From NCBI GenBank assembly GCA_049680625.1, contig JBAUID010000212.1, forward strand, positions 1-64,000: a DNA stretch of 64,000 nucleotides. Direction: 5' to 3'. This DNA comes from JAUIAI01 sp049680625 (GTDB taxonomy: Bacteria; Pseudomonadota; Gammaproteobacteria; Burkholderiales; Burkholderiaceae_E). Under the pieces are notes generated by a model. The model was not told where the DNA came from. It saw only the letters and a list, made by a program, of their open reading frames with translations, and did not search any database. Shown one piece after another: positions 25,095 to 33,879 of the stretch; within the stretch, counting starts at the first letter, position 1; every line of letters begins with the position of its first letter. A program made the translations under genes and the position numbers.

Positions 25095-25976
25095 ATGCAA
25101 CCACGATGGACAGAGTTACCGCCCGACCAACTCGAATCAATTTACAACCCGAGAGCGGCAAGTCCGAACGTTGCCCAGGGTTTAGCCCGTCGCAAGGCCG
25201 AGTCCGAAGCAGCAAGCCGGTCTCTGGCTGGACGATGTCAGGTGACTCAAGACCTTCGGTACGGGTCTGGAGAAAAAGAAACGCTGGATCTTTACCAAAG
25301 CCCGCAACTGGCAGGCGCGGCCGCGCCGCTCGCCGTTTTTCTTCATGGTGGTTACTGGCGGGGGGGAGACAAGAGTGAAGCGACCCTGGTGGTGCCAGCG
25401 CTTCTTGATGCCGGCGCCGTTGTCGCCAACGTCAACTACGATTTATGCCCAGTAGTCTCACTTGACGCGATGGTGGCGCAAGTGATTCGCGCTGTGCGAT
25501 ATTGCCATGCTAATGCGTCGAAATGGCATGCCAACCCTGACAGACTGCTACTCATGGGGCACTCGGCAGGCGCCCACCTGGCCGCTCGGGTTATGAATTC
25601 GCCGGCTGATGAGCACGGATTTCCAGCTGACGCCGTAGCCTCAGTTGTTGCTATCACAGGAATTTACGATCCCGAGGTTATTACAAAAATATCGGTTAAC
25701 GACGAAGCGCAGATTGACGTCCAAACCGCCCGGCGTAATGAGTGTCTGAATCGACCTCCAAACGGAAGGGCGCGTTATGCTGTCTGGGCTGGCGGGGATG
25801 AACCACCGGGATGGGTCGAGCAGTCGCGCCTGTATGCCGAGGTGGTGCGGGCAGCGGGGTTCGAATGTGAGTATTTTGAAGTGCCGGGTGCGGACCATTT
25901 CTCGGTATTGTGCGAATCATTCATTGCAGATTCGCCGCCGTTTGATCGTATTCGTTCGATGCTCAATACTGAATAG
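25095..25976 (+). CDS. Alpha/beta hydrolase, kynurenine formamidase-like
   Basis: 293 residues. Oxyanion motif HGGYWRGG at about 84 and nucleophile elbow GHSAGAHLA with Ser near 157; GADHFSVL near the C-terminus provides His. HGGYW with this length is typical of the AFMID-type arylformamidase branch, which hydrolyses N-formylkynurenine in eukaryotes and various esters or amides in bacteria. Most bacteria use the unrelated KynB, and no kynurenine pathway gene is nearby. It follows the FAH gene by 102 bases on the same strand, so it may belong to the ring-cleavage operon and remove an acyl or formyl group from its substrate (inference). Confidence 0.8.
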   Translation: MQPRWTELPPDQLESIYNPRAASPNVAQGLARRKAESEAASRSLAGRCQVTQDLRYGSGEKETLDLYQSPQLAGAAAPLAVFLHGGYWRGGDKSEATLVVPALLDAGAVVANVNYDLCPVVSLDAMVAQVIRAVRYCHANASKWHANPDRLLLMGHSAGAHLAARVMNSPADEHGFPADAVASVVAITGIYDPEVITKISVNDEAQIDVQTARRNECLNRPPNGRARYAVWAGGDEPPGWVEQSRLYAEVVRAAGFECEYFEVPGADHFSVLCESFIADSPPFDRIRSMLNTE

Positions 25977-25994
25977 GTAGTTTCGTTACAAGTG

Positions 25995-26648
25995 CTATTG
26001 AGCGGCTTGAGGTCCTGGTGCGAACCTTAGGCGAACTCTCCACGTCTGCAATAAGGCTAGCGGCACAAAGTGCGCCAACGCGCCGCCAAAACTATTGTGA
26101 ATAAAAATCCAATGGGCGAGGGTCAGGATGGCGGCGCCGTAAGCACAGCGCTGCAGCGGCTTCCAGGCCTTGCCAAAAATGCGCTGCGAGCTGTTATTGC
26201 TGGTGATTGCCAGCGGCAGAAAAATTGCAAAGGCTAGCCAGCCGGTCCAGATGCCAATAGTGAAGACTTCTGCCCAAATGATGGCTAAATCGTTTTTGTC
26301 AGCGAGGTACATGATGGTATGTAAACCTGCATAAGCAAAAGCGGCCAATCCAAGCGCACGCCGGCGACGAATCAGCCACAAGACCCAAGCTGGATTTTTG
26401 AAGATTGACTGCAGTGGGGAAATCATTAATGCAAAAATCAGAAAACGGGCTGAGAATTCGCCAGTTTCGTGCAGTAAGCCATGCGGGGACATCTGTCCGG
26501 TCCCCAGCGTATAGAGCATGAACAACATTGGTATGGACAACACTGCCCAGAAAAAATACAAGCTATTGAGAATGGATTTCATAGGGGTTGTGCGCAGCTC
26601 ATCAACGCGATGCGACTGAGCAATAAAGGCGAAGATTGAAAGCGTCAT
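25995..26648 (-). CDS. msrQ: MsrQ-like haem-binding membrane protein (ferric reductase-like domain)
   Basis: 217 residues as drawn. The start is uncertain: ATG 26582 would give 195 residues and removes a weakly hydrophobic N-terminus; neither start has a strong ribosome site. Five or six membrane segments with His residues in AGLHTIMYL, TLAHWIFIH and LLHETGEF, the pattern that binds b-type haem in MsrQ. MsrQ passes electrons from the quinone pool to the periplasmic molybdoprotein MsrP, which repairs methionine sulfoxide. msrP normally lies next to it but is missing here, so the protein may be an orphan or serve another partner. It converges with the formamidase-like gene. Confidence 0.75.
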   Translation of the reverse strand: MTLSIFAFIAQSHRVDELRTTPMKSILNSLYFFWAVLSIPMLFMLYTLGTGQMSPHGLLHETGEFSARFLIFALMISPLQSIFKNPAWVLWLIRRRRALGLAAFAYAGLHTIMYLADKNDLAIIWAEVFTIGIWTGWLAFAIFLPLAITSNNSSQRIFGKAWKPLQRCAYGAAILTLAHWIFIHNSFGGALAHFVPLALLQTWRVRLRFAPGPQAAQ

Positions 26649-26776
26649 TAAACCACGAGGACAATGGAAATTGTGGTCGTTCTGTTAAGGATTGCTATGG
26701 CTCAGCAAAGTTGCGCTACGATCGGGTCAGGTAGATGTATTGAACCGCAGACATGATTTTTCTTGGGGAGAGCACC

Positions 26777-28000
26777 ATGGAAATGTTCGAGGGGCACCAG
26801 GCGTTGGCCGCACCGGAGGGTGTTCCGGTTTTTGACGTTGACCCGTATGACCCGAAAATTTTGTGCGACCCGGTTGATTACTATGCGCAGTTGCGTAGTT
26901 TGGGCCCTTTTGTTTATATACCCAGGTATCAGGCATTGGCTTGTGGACGCTACGAAGAAACGCGAGTTGTTTTCTCTGATTGGCAACGATTCGTTTCGTC
27001 GCGTGGTGTTGGCTTACAGGATTTCAAGCACGGTGACCCCTGGCGACCTCCCAGTATTGTGCTTGAGGTAGACCCCCCATTTCACAAGAAAACGCGTACT
27101 GTATTGACACGTGCATTGTCTCCGCGGGCCGTCGTTTCGTTGAAAGAGCGTTTCAGACTGGCTGCGGATAAGCTCATTGATGAATTACTCGACAAAGGTG
27201 AATTCGAAGGAGTTTCCGAGCTGGCCGAGACTTTCCCGACCCGGGTTTTCCCAAAAGCAGTTGGCCTTAAGCAGAGCGATCGGCGTAAGCTGGTTGATTA
27301 TGGGGCGATGGTATTTAATGCGCTCGGGCCAGACAACGATATTCGGCGCGATGCTATGGCTATGGGTCCGGAAATTGTTCCGTGGATTACTGAGCAGTGT
27401 CGCCGGGAAAACCTTGATGAAGACGGTTTTGGTGCTGCGATATATGCCGCCGCTGATGACGGTGAACTAAGTTACGACGAAGCAGGAATGTTGGTCAGAT
27501 CTTTGCTAAGCGCGGGAGTCGATACCACGGTTACTGCCTTTGGTAGTGCCATGTGGTGCTTTGCCAGCTTCCCAGGGGAGTATCAGCGTATCCGTGATGA
27601 TCCAAAATTAATACGCCCGGCATTTGAGGAAGTCTTACGTTACACATCTCCTGTACATACGTTCTGCCGGACGGCAAACCTTGATACTGAAGTGGCCGGC
27701 ACGCAGATCAGTGATGGCGCGAAGATATTGTGTGTGCTTGGGGCGGCAAATCTGGACGAAGCGCAGTGGCCTCAGGCCACTCGCTTTGATGTCAGGCGAA
27801 AACCTGTCGGTCACCTTGCGCTGGGTGTTGGCATACACCAATGCGTCGGGCAAAACGTTGCACGGGCCGAGGCTGAAGCACTGTTTTCTGCGTTAGCCAA
27901 AAAAGTCTCAAAAATTGAGTTAAACGGGCAAGCGGTCTGGCGGCCGAACAACTCGATACACGCGCTGGATAAACTGCCGATTCGCTTTGTGCCTGCCTGA
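26777..28000 (+). CDS. Bacterial class I cytochrome P450
   Basis: 407 residues from ATG 26777 (GGGGAGAGCACC upstream). I-helix SAGVDTT with acid-alcohol pair near 246, ExxR helix EEVLR near 284, and the haem loop LGVGIHQCVGQ with the thiolate Cys at 356. The Phe of the canonical FGxGxHxC motif is Leu here. The soluble N-terminus and length mark a bacterial class I enzyme that needs separate ferredoxin and reductase; neither gene is in the window. Sequence style (LEVDPPFHKKTRT, LRYTSPVHTFCRTA) resembles CYP199/CYP101-type monooxygenases of aromatic acids and terpenes; the substrate is undetermined. Confidence 0.9.
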   Translation: MEMFEGHQALAAPEGVPVFDVDPYDPKILCDPVDYYAQLRSLGPFVYIPRYQALACGRYEETRVVFSDWQRFVSSRGVGLQDFKHGDPWRPPSIVLEVDPPFHKKTRTVLTRALSPRAVVSLKERFRLAADKLIDELLDKGEFEGVSELAETFPTRVFPKAVGLKQSDRRKLVDYGAMVFNALGPDNDIRRDAMAMGPEIVPWITEQCRRENLDEDGFGAAIYAAADDGELSYDEAGMLVRSLLSAGVDTTVTAFGSAMWCFASFPGEYQRIRDDPKLIRPAFEEVLRYTSPVHTFCRTANLDTEVAGTQISDGAKILCVLGAANLDEAQWPQATRFDVRRKPVGHLALGVGIHQCVGQNVARAEAEALFSALAKKVSKIELNGQAVWRPNNSIHALDKLPIRFVPA

Positions 28001-28074
28001 GATAACAGAACTAAAGTACGGGTTTATCAACGGCCTGCTCTATTGTGATCCCGTCCTCGGATCCGCTATCTGGT

Positions 28075-29691
28075 TTACCAGTCGGTTGGCTTGTAGTCCT
28101 TCAAAAACTGACCCCAAACATGGTTCCCCGTATTGATTCCATCAATGATTGGGTCAACGATGCGGGCCGCGCCGTCTACAATATCAAGCGGAGGGTGAAA
28201 GCGTTGCTCTCTGGTTTTCTGAATCGCAACCTCCAGTGGGTCTTCGTCGGTCACCCAGCCGGTGTCAACACTGTTCATATGAATGCCACCACTATGGTAA
28301 TCGGTGGCTGACGTTCGGGTCATCATGTTCAATGCGGCTTTGGCCATATTCGTGTGTGGGTGGCGAGTTGTTTTATATCGACGGTAGAACTGGCCTTCAA
28401 CGGCTGATACATTCACAATGTGCTGGAAGGGTTTGCCGCTAAGCCGGGCGGTCGCCTGCATTAATGGCTTAAGTCTCGCGTTCAACACAAAAGGGGCGAC
28501 GGCATTGACTAGCTGGGTTTCCAATAATTCAACGGTTGATACTTCATGCATCAGCAGCCGCCAGGAATTGCGATCACGAAGGTCGACTTGTTGCATGTCT
28601 TGATCCAGTTTTCCCTGGGGGAACAAATCAGCCTGGGCTGAAACTTCGTCGGGCAACAATACCGTTTGAGACATTTCGGCTGATTGGGTCAGGCCTGTGA
28701 TGCCGGCCGGATTGCTCAGAATTTCAGGCAGGGATGTGCCGCTTTCCCGGGGGCCCGGCAACAAGTTATATCCACGCAGCCCTTCATAGGCACCGACCAG
28801 TTTCAAGACATTTGGTGGCAGGTTTTCCAGTGCGGCGGATTCACCGGCCATCATGTGGCGATAGAAATCAGGCGGTCTGCGAACAGTCTGGCAGGCGTTA
28901 TTAATAATGAAGTCCAGGCGTGTACGAGTCGAACCGATGTGTTGGCAAAATGCCTCGACGCTTGGGGTATGGCGCAGATCCAGGCCAAATACTTCAAGCC
29001 GATGACCCCAATCATCAAAATCGGGTTCAGCTGCGTAACGTGCCGCTGCGTCACGCGGAAACCGTGTGGCGACAATCAGTTGTGCCCCGCAACGTAACAA
29101 CTTAATGCCGGCCTGGTAACCAATTTTCACCCGTCCGCCGGTAAGCAAAGCCACAGTGCCTTTCAGATCAGCCAGTTCGGACCGTTTGGCAAAGTTGGCT
29201 TCGGCGCAGGGGGGACACAGTTGATCGTAAAAATGGTGAATTATGTTGTAGTGTGCTTTGCAAATGTAGCAATGTTGTTCATCAGTTGTTTCCCTGAATA
29301 AAGGGTCTGACTCGTCTGTTTGTTCGAAATTATCGGGAACAAAAACGTTGGGCGTGGTGAACACCGGTTTGTCGCGCAGACTTCGAATTCCGGTGCTGGA
29401 CAAGACTTTTTCGTCTTGCTGGATTCTTTTATGTTGCTTTGACTTTCGCCGCGCCTTAACCTGATGCCGGCGGGCCACCGGGTCAGCACAATAGACATCA
29501 CCGGCTGCGGTTAGAAAAGCCGTACGTTCCGCAACCGATAGCGTGTCAAGCGATTCACGCGACACAGCAAGCGCTTGTAAAAACGTCGTGGTGTGAATGA
29601 GTTGATCTCGGGTAATGGTGAAATCGATTGATGCTTCAGTATTTTCACGGTTTGATTGTGATGGCTTGGGCCTGGTTGATTTTTTACTCAT
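28075..29691 (-). CDS. Large SDR-like protein with zinc-ribbon and N-terminal extension
   Basis: 538 residues, about twice a classical SDR. Residues 1-135 are a basic, mostly helical extension with no family I recognise. A four-cysteine knuckle (C141-x2-C144 ... C159-x2-C162) with two His at 152-153 looks like a zinc ribbon. The Rossmann part begins near 176 with TGGRVKIG, NNACQTVRR in place of NNAG, and NVSAVEG as the Ser motif. At the usual Tyr-x3-Lys position the sequence reads T-N-M-A-K, so the catalytic Tyr is Thr. About 120 residues are inserted between NNA and the Ser motif. It is convergent with the P450 and divergent from the dehalogenase. Function is unknown; cofactor binding is likely. 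Confidence 0.75.
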   Translation of the reverse strand: MSKKSTRPKPSQSNRENTEASIDFTITRDQLIHTTTFLQALAVSRESLDTLSVAERTAFLTAAGDVYCADPVARRHQVKARRKSKQHKRIQQDEKVLSSTGIRSLRDKPVFTTPNVFVPDNFEQTDESDPLFRETTDEQHCYICKAHYNIIHHFYDQLCPPCAEANFAKRSELADLKGTVALLTGGRVKIGYQAGIKLLRCGAQLIVATRFPRDAAARYAAEPDFDDWGHRLEVFGLDLRHTPSVEAFCQHIGSTRTRLDFIINNACQTVRRPPDFYRHMMAGESAALENLPPNVLKLVGAYEGLRGYNLLPGPRESGTSLPEILSNPAGITGLTQSAEMSQTVLLPDEVSAQADLFPQGKLDQDMQQVDLRDRNSWRLLMHEVSTVELLETQLVNAVAPFVLNARLKPLMQATARLSGKPFQHIVNVSAVEGQFYRRYKTTRHPHTNMAKAALNMMTRTSATDYHSGGIHMNSVDTGWVTDEDPLEVAIQKTREQRFHPPLDIVDGAARIVDPIIDGINTGNHVWGQFLKDYKPTDW

Positions 29692-29938
29692 TAGTCAATT
29701 GATTCTTCTTGTCAGGAGGCGGCCACTATTGGGAAAGCTTGTTTCGGCCTTGTATTGGTTAAAGACCGGATGCGAATAGAATTTTGGATTACGCCGTGCG
29801 AACAGGGGCATTCGTCAATCCATTAGAATGCCATCACAACGGCCAAGGGAGAAGGGCATATCAACGAAATTCTCACCTGACACATCGCTCAGCCTGAGCT
29901 GGGCAGCCGCCAGCGTACACGTACTCGAGGACTAAGCC

Positions 29939-30832
29939 GTGTTTGAAGGATTTGAACCATTAGCAGTCGATACCGACATGGCCCGAATTGTTGGTCGCCA
30001 TGGGGGTAAAGGGCCACCGTTGTTGTTGTTGCATGGGAATCCCATGAATCATGTCAGTTGGCATAACCAGGTCGGAGAGTTAGCCAGGTGTTTTCATGTA
30101 GTAGCAACCGATTTGAGGGGTTACGGTGATTCGTCGGCCCCACCCGCCGGTGAAAATTTCGAAAATTACTCTTTTCGCGCGATGGCGAATGATCAGGTTA
30201 CGGTCATGAAGTCTCTTGGCTATGATTCGTTTTTTGTGGCGGGTCACGACCGGGGAGCACGTACGGCGCACCGGATGGCGATAGACCATCCAGACAAAGT
30301 AAAGCGGATCGCTTTACTTGATATTTTGCCAAGTCACCACATCTGGACGAACACGAGTCGTGAATGGGCCAACAGTTCGTGGCACTGGACGTTTATGGTG
30401 CAACCCGAACCATTGCCTGAAACAATGATGGGCGCGGTGCCGGCGCGCTGGTTCATGGAGCAAAAGCTGTCAAAGAAGGGTATTGGTCTGGACTTTATGG
30501 ATCCGCGGGCTTTTGATGAATACGTCCGTTGCTTTACTGAAAAAACTATCCGTGGCTCTTGCAACGACTACCGCGCCTGTATTTCCTGCGATTTTGAGAT
30601 GGATACTGCAGATTTTGAGGCGGGAAATCTGATTCAAATGCCAACCCTCGTTATTTGGGGGAGCCAAAGTCATACTGGTAAAGTCTATGGCGACATTCTG
30701 CCAATCTGGCGACAGTATGCGACCAATGTCACGGGTGGGCCAATTGAATGCGGACACTATGTACCCGAACATGCTCCGGGTGAAACTCTGGACAGATTGA
30801 TGGCATTTTTTTCAAATCAGGACAACTTGTGA
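29939..30832 (+). CDS. Haloacetate (fluoroacetate) dehalogenase-like alpha/beta hydrolase
   Basis: 297 residues from GTG 29939, giving MFEGFE, the same first residues as fluoroacetate dehalogenases. Compared with the structurally studied FAcD from Rhodopseudomonas (numbering from memory: D110, R111, R114, D134, H155, W156, Y219, H280), the window protein has D104 (nucleophile), R105 and R108 (carboxylate binding), D128, H149/W150 and Y211 (halide pocket) and H273. All eight are present at a near constant offset. The expected reaction is hydrolytic defluorination or dechlorination of haloacetate to glycolate in the cytosol. Its stop overlaps the GTG of the next gene (GTGA). Confidence 0.86.
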   Translation: MFEGFEPLAVDTDMARIVGRHGGKGPPLLLLHGNPMNHVSWHNQVGELARCFHVVATDLRGYGDSSAPPAGENFENYSFRAMANDQVTVMKSLGYDSFFVAGHDRGARTAHRMAIDHPDKVKRIALLDILPSHHIWTNTSREWANSSWHWTFMVQPEPLPETMMGAVPARWFMEQKLSKKGIGLDFMDPRAFDEYVRCFTEKTIRGSCNDYRACISCDFEMDTADFEAGNLIQMPTLVIWGSQSHTGKVYGDILPIWRQYATNVTGGPIECGHYVPEHAPGETLDRLMAFFSNQDNL

Positions 30833-31671
30833 ACCGGGTTCCGACCGGGCGTGCGTCACTTAATTGGGCGCTGGCGCTGACCTGCCTGATCTTTGGTTTG
30901 GTGAGTTTGTATTCGGCGCCGGTAAATGCCCAGCATGCTAATTACGCTCACTACGCCAGCGCGGCAGTCGAGTTCGATTCCCTTGTGAAGCTTAGCAAGC
31001 AGACGGGGGAGATGCCCAGAATCAGTTCTCCGAAGGCCGCGGAGCTGATCGCAATATTATCTGATAGGCAGCGTTTCCTGGATTCGACAAAATATACAAT
31101 AGCCAATCTGGACGACTTGATGAACCTGTGCTCGACCGCAAACGCGGTTGTTATGTCCTATGTATTGTTCGATGTGAAAAATTTGGTCAATCAAGATAGT
31201 CAACCGAATAAATCTACGGAAACCAATGAAGGCGTTCTGAAAGTTATTAAGGCTAATGCGGTGGATTTCCACGAAGAATTAACGGCCTTGCAACCATTCC
31301 TGCTGCATTGTGTAGCCCAGCAAATCCCATTGATGAATCAGTTTATTGAAAACCTGTCTCCGGAAGGACTGACCAATATTCGACGCAGCGGCTTGACCAG
31401 CACACGGGAAAACATTTTTACGACGTATTTTGGCTTCCTGCAAATGGCGCAGGGCGCTGAGCCTGGCATCCGTTATCGCAGCGTTTTGCTCAATACGCTT
31501 GCCGCTACCGCGCAGGCTTTTGCTTCGGGTTTCCGCCCGCTGGACCGAAGGAAGATTCTCGATCTTGTCGATGAGATCGGAGATGCGCGAACACCCGGTG
31601 CTCGTCATTGGGGCGAAGAGATCAAATCCGCGATGTTCAAGCCATTCTGTATTGGCCTGTGTCGCTTTTAA
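30829..31671 (+). CDS. Secreted protein of unknown function
   Basis: 280 residues starting with a GTG that overlaps the dehalogenase stop by four bases, so it is translationally coupled. An N-terminal signal peptide is clear (WALALTCLIFGLVSLYSAPVNAQ, cut after NA near residue 36). The mature part is helical, with four cysteines (LCSTANA, LHCVAQQ, FCIGLCRF at the end) that could form disulfides in the periplasm. I recognise no domain. It sits between a dehalogenase and a small membrane protein, and may form part of an envelope complex with it. Confidence 0.7.
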   Translation: MNRVPTGRASLNWALALTCLIFGLVSLYSAPVNAQHANYAHYASAAVEFDSLVKLSKQTGEMPRISSPKAAELIAILSDRQRFLDSTKYTIANLDDLMNLCSTANAVVMSYVLFDVKNLVNQDSQPNKSTETNEGVLKVIKANAVDFHEELTALQPFLLHCVAQQIPLMNQFIENLSPEGLTNIRRSGLTSTRENIFTTYFGFLQMAQGAEPGIRYRSVLLNTLAATAQAFASGFRPLDRRKILDLVDEIGDARTPGARHWGEEIKSAMFKPFCIGLCRF

Positions 31672-31728
31672 TGTTGATTGCTCACTACAAGCGCGTGTTC
31701 AAAACGAGTGTCACCAGGTGATTCGCAT

Positions 31729-32127
31729 TTGATCGCCAGGGTTTTTCGTCTTTTTGTCGGGTTTTTTGGGCCGCCTGCTTTGGCAGTGCTGTTTGCCGAT
31801 ATATTCGTATTTGGGACTGTCAATTTTTTGTCGCTTCAAACCCCCCTGGCATTGCTGACGAGTTACTTGCGTATTCTGGGTTTCGTGTATTCGTGGATCT
31901 TCTTTCCGGCCGGCTTGTACACGGTGTTGATGGAGTTCTGTGTTAACCCTTATATCCGTGGTCAACATGCCGTCGCTTTTGTCGGTGGCCTTACTGGCGT
32001 CATTCTTTGCTCTGGATTTATCAGCACTCTTGGCTGGGGGATCGTATTGTGCGCATTGCTGAGCGGTTGGCTGAGTGGCTATCTGCTGTTTTACCTATAT
32101 CGATTCAGCGCTTTCTCTATTGAATAA
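31729..32127 (+). CDS. Small four-helix membrane protein of unknown function
   Basis: 132 residues from a TTG at 31729, preceded at eight bases by AGGTG; no ATG exists at the N-terminal end of the frame, and an earlier TTG at 31678 has no ribosome site. Four hydrophobic segments are visible (VFRLFVGFFG..., LLTSYLRILGFVYSWIFF, AFVGGLTGVILCSGFI, GIVLCALLSGWLSGYLLFYL). No signature motif is recognised. It follows the secreted protein by 57 bases and precedes a Baeyer-Villiger monooxygenase. The unusual start lowers confidence in the exact 5' end. Confidence 0.6.
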   Translation: MIARVFRLFVGFFGPPALAVLFADIFVFGTVNFLSLQTPLALLTSYLRILGFVYSWIFFPAGLYTVLMEFCVNPYIRGQHAVAFVGGLTGVILCSGFISTLGWGIVLCALLSGWLSGYLLFYLYRFSAFSIE

Positions 32128-32219
32128 CAGGTAATGAATAGTAAGGAATGAATGGCAATAAATCAGGGGGAGTTTGATATCCTTACCGGTAAGCGCACTT
32201 TGAATATCTACTGTCAACT

Positions 32220-33860
32220 ATGAATAATTCTGCTCACCCAAAGTCAACCGCAAACACTGTCGGTTCAACTGTACTAGATGCCTTAATTATCGGCGCCGGA
32301 TTCTCCGGCCTGTATCAACTGCACTGCCTGCGCGACAAACTGGGCCTCGATGTCCGGGTTGTCGAAGCCGGGGAGGGGGTCGGCGGTACCTGGTACTGGA
32401 ATCGTTACCCGGGCGCGCGATGTGATTCCGAGAGTCATTCGTATTGCTATACGTTTTCTGAAGAGCTGACCCGTGAGTGGCGATGGTCTGAACGTTATCC
32501 AGGGCCTGCTGAGATTCGGCGTTATCTTTCACACGTTGCCGAGCGCTTTGATCTCAATAGAAATATCTCATTTAACTCTCGGGTCACCTCCGCCCATTAT
32601 CAGGCAGATCAAAACCTATGGCGTACTACGCTAGAGAGCGGTGAAACCGTGCTCTCCCGATATCTGATTACAGCTGTTGGTTGTTTATCAACAGCTAATA
32701 TTCCTAACATCCCGGGTCTGGACAGTTTTAACGGTGACTGGCATCACACCGGACGCTGGCCTCATGAAGGCGTGGACTTCACCGGTAAGCGAGTTGGCCA
32801 GGTTGGTACCGGTTCCACCGGTATTCAGGCGGCCCCCGTTATTGCCGAAACTGCGGCTCATCTCACTGTGTTTCAGCGCACGGCAAACTACAGTGTGCCG
32901 GCCCATAATGGCCCGTTAAGCGAAGAATTCCAGCAGTGGGTGCAAGCCAATCTGCCGCAAATTACGGAAATTGTTCGTACCACATCAAATGGCCATCCCT
33001 TTCGCATTTCGGAGAAACGAGCGCTTGAGACTGATGCGGAAGAACGAACCGCCTTGTACGAAGCCGCCTGGGCAAAAGGAGGGCTTCGGTTTAGAGCCAC
33101 CTTCGAGGATCTGCTGGCCGACGAAGCCGCAAACGAAACGGCAGCCGAATTTATCAAGAACAAAATTCGCGGCATTGTAAAAGACCCGGAGACAGCACGA
33201 CTCCTAACGGATATTGATCACCCGTACGCGGCAAAAAGGCCGCCAATCGATACTCATTATTTCGAGGCATTCAACCTTGAGCATGTCGACCTGGTCGACA
33301 TTCGGTCAAGCCCGATTGTGCAGATCACACCGACTGGTATTCGTACCGAAAACGCGGAATACCCATTGGATATTATCGTGTTTGCAACTGGCTTTGATGC
33401 CATGACCGGTCCGCTGCTTGGTCTTGATATTCGTGGTCGCGACGGGTTAACTCTGGCGGATGCCTGGTCGGCAGGGCCCAGAAATTACCTTGGACTTCAA
33501 GTCGCCGGGTTTCCCAATTTGTTTACCATTACCGGCCCGGGTAGCCCGTCGGTGTTGTGCAATATGCCCATCGCAATCGAACAACACGTTGATTGGATCA
33601 CCGATTGTATTGACTACATGCGTGATAACAAGGTTACCCGAATTGAAGCAACCGACGATGCAATGACGCAATGGGTTGAGCAAGTGAATGCAGCCGCTAA
33701 CGCTACCTTACTACCGAAGGCAAAACACTCCTGGTATCTGGGTGCGAACGTTCCGGGTAAACCCCGTGTCTTCATGCCTTATGCGGGTGGCATGGATACC
33801 TACCGGAAAATTTGCGCACAGGTGGCCGCCAACCAGTATCCCGGGTTCAGTTTTTCTTGA
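32220..33860 (+). CDS. Baeyer-Villiger monooxygenase (cyclohexanone/phenylacetone monooxygenase type)
   Basis: 546 residues. FAD Rossmann motif GAGFSG (25-30), the RYPGARCD.ESHSYCY stretch typical of cycloalkanone monooxygenases, the type I fingerprint FNGDWHHTGRWP near residue 169 and the NADPH site GTGSTGIQ just after it, then a C-terminal ATGFD...PNLFTITGPGSPS. Unlike the first BVMO in the window it has no N-terminal extra domain and is the compact CHMO/PAMO type. It converts a (cyclic) ketone to an ester or lactone. It has a weak ribosome site and lies 92 bases after the small membrane protein. It converges with the GMC gene. Confidence 0.92.
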   Translation: MNNSAHPKSTANTVGSTVLDALIIGAGFSGLYQLHCLRDKLGLDVRVVEAGEGVGGTWYWNRYPGARCDSESHSYCYTFSEELTREWRWSERYPGPAEIRRYLSHVAERFDLNRNISFNSRVTSAHYQADQNLWRTTLESGETVLSRYLITAVGCLSTANIPNIPGLDSFNGDWHHTGRWPHEGVDFTGKRVGQVGTGSTGIQAAPVIAETAAHLTVFQRTANYSVPAHNGPLSEEFQQWVQANLPQITEIVRTTSNGHPFRISEKRALETDAEERTALYEAAWAKGGLRFRATFEDLLADEAANETAAEFIKNKIRGIVKDPETARLLTDIDHPYAAKRPPIDTHYFEAFNLEHVDLVDIRSSPIVQITPTGIRTENAEYPLDIIVFATGFDAMTGPLLGLDIRGRDGLTLADAWSAGPRNYLGLQVAGFPNLFTITGPGSPSVLCNMPIAIEQHVDWITDCIDYMRDNKVTRIEATDDAMTQWVEQVNAAANATLLPKAKHSWYLGANVPGKPRVFMPYAGGMDTYRKICAQVAANQYPGFSFS

Positions 33861-33879
33861 AACCCGGCTGATAAGGCAA

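Noticed and set aside
31678..31728. Earlier TTG start for the small membrane protein
   Set aside because: No ribosome site precedes it, whereas AGGTG precedes the TTG at 31729.
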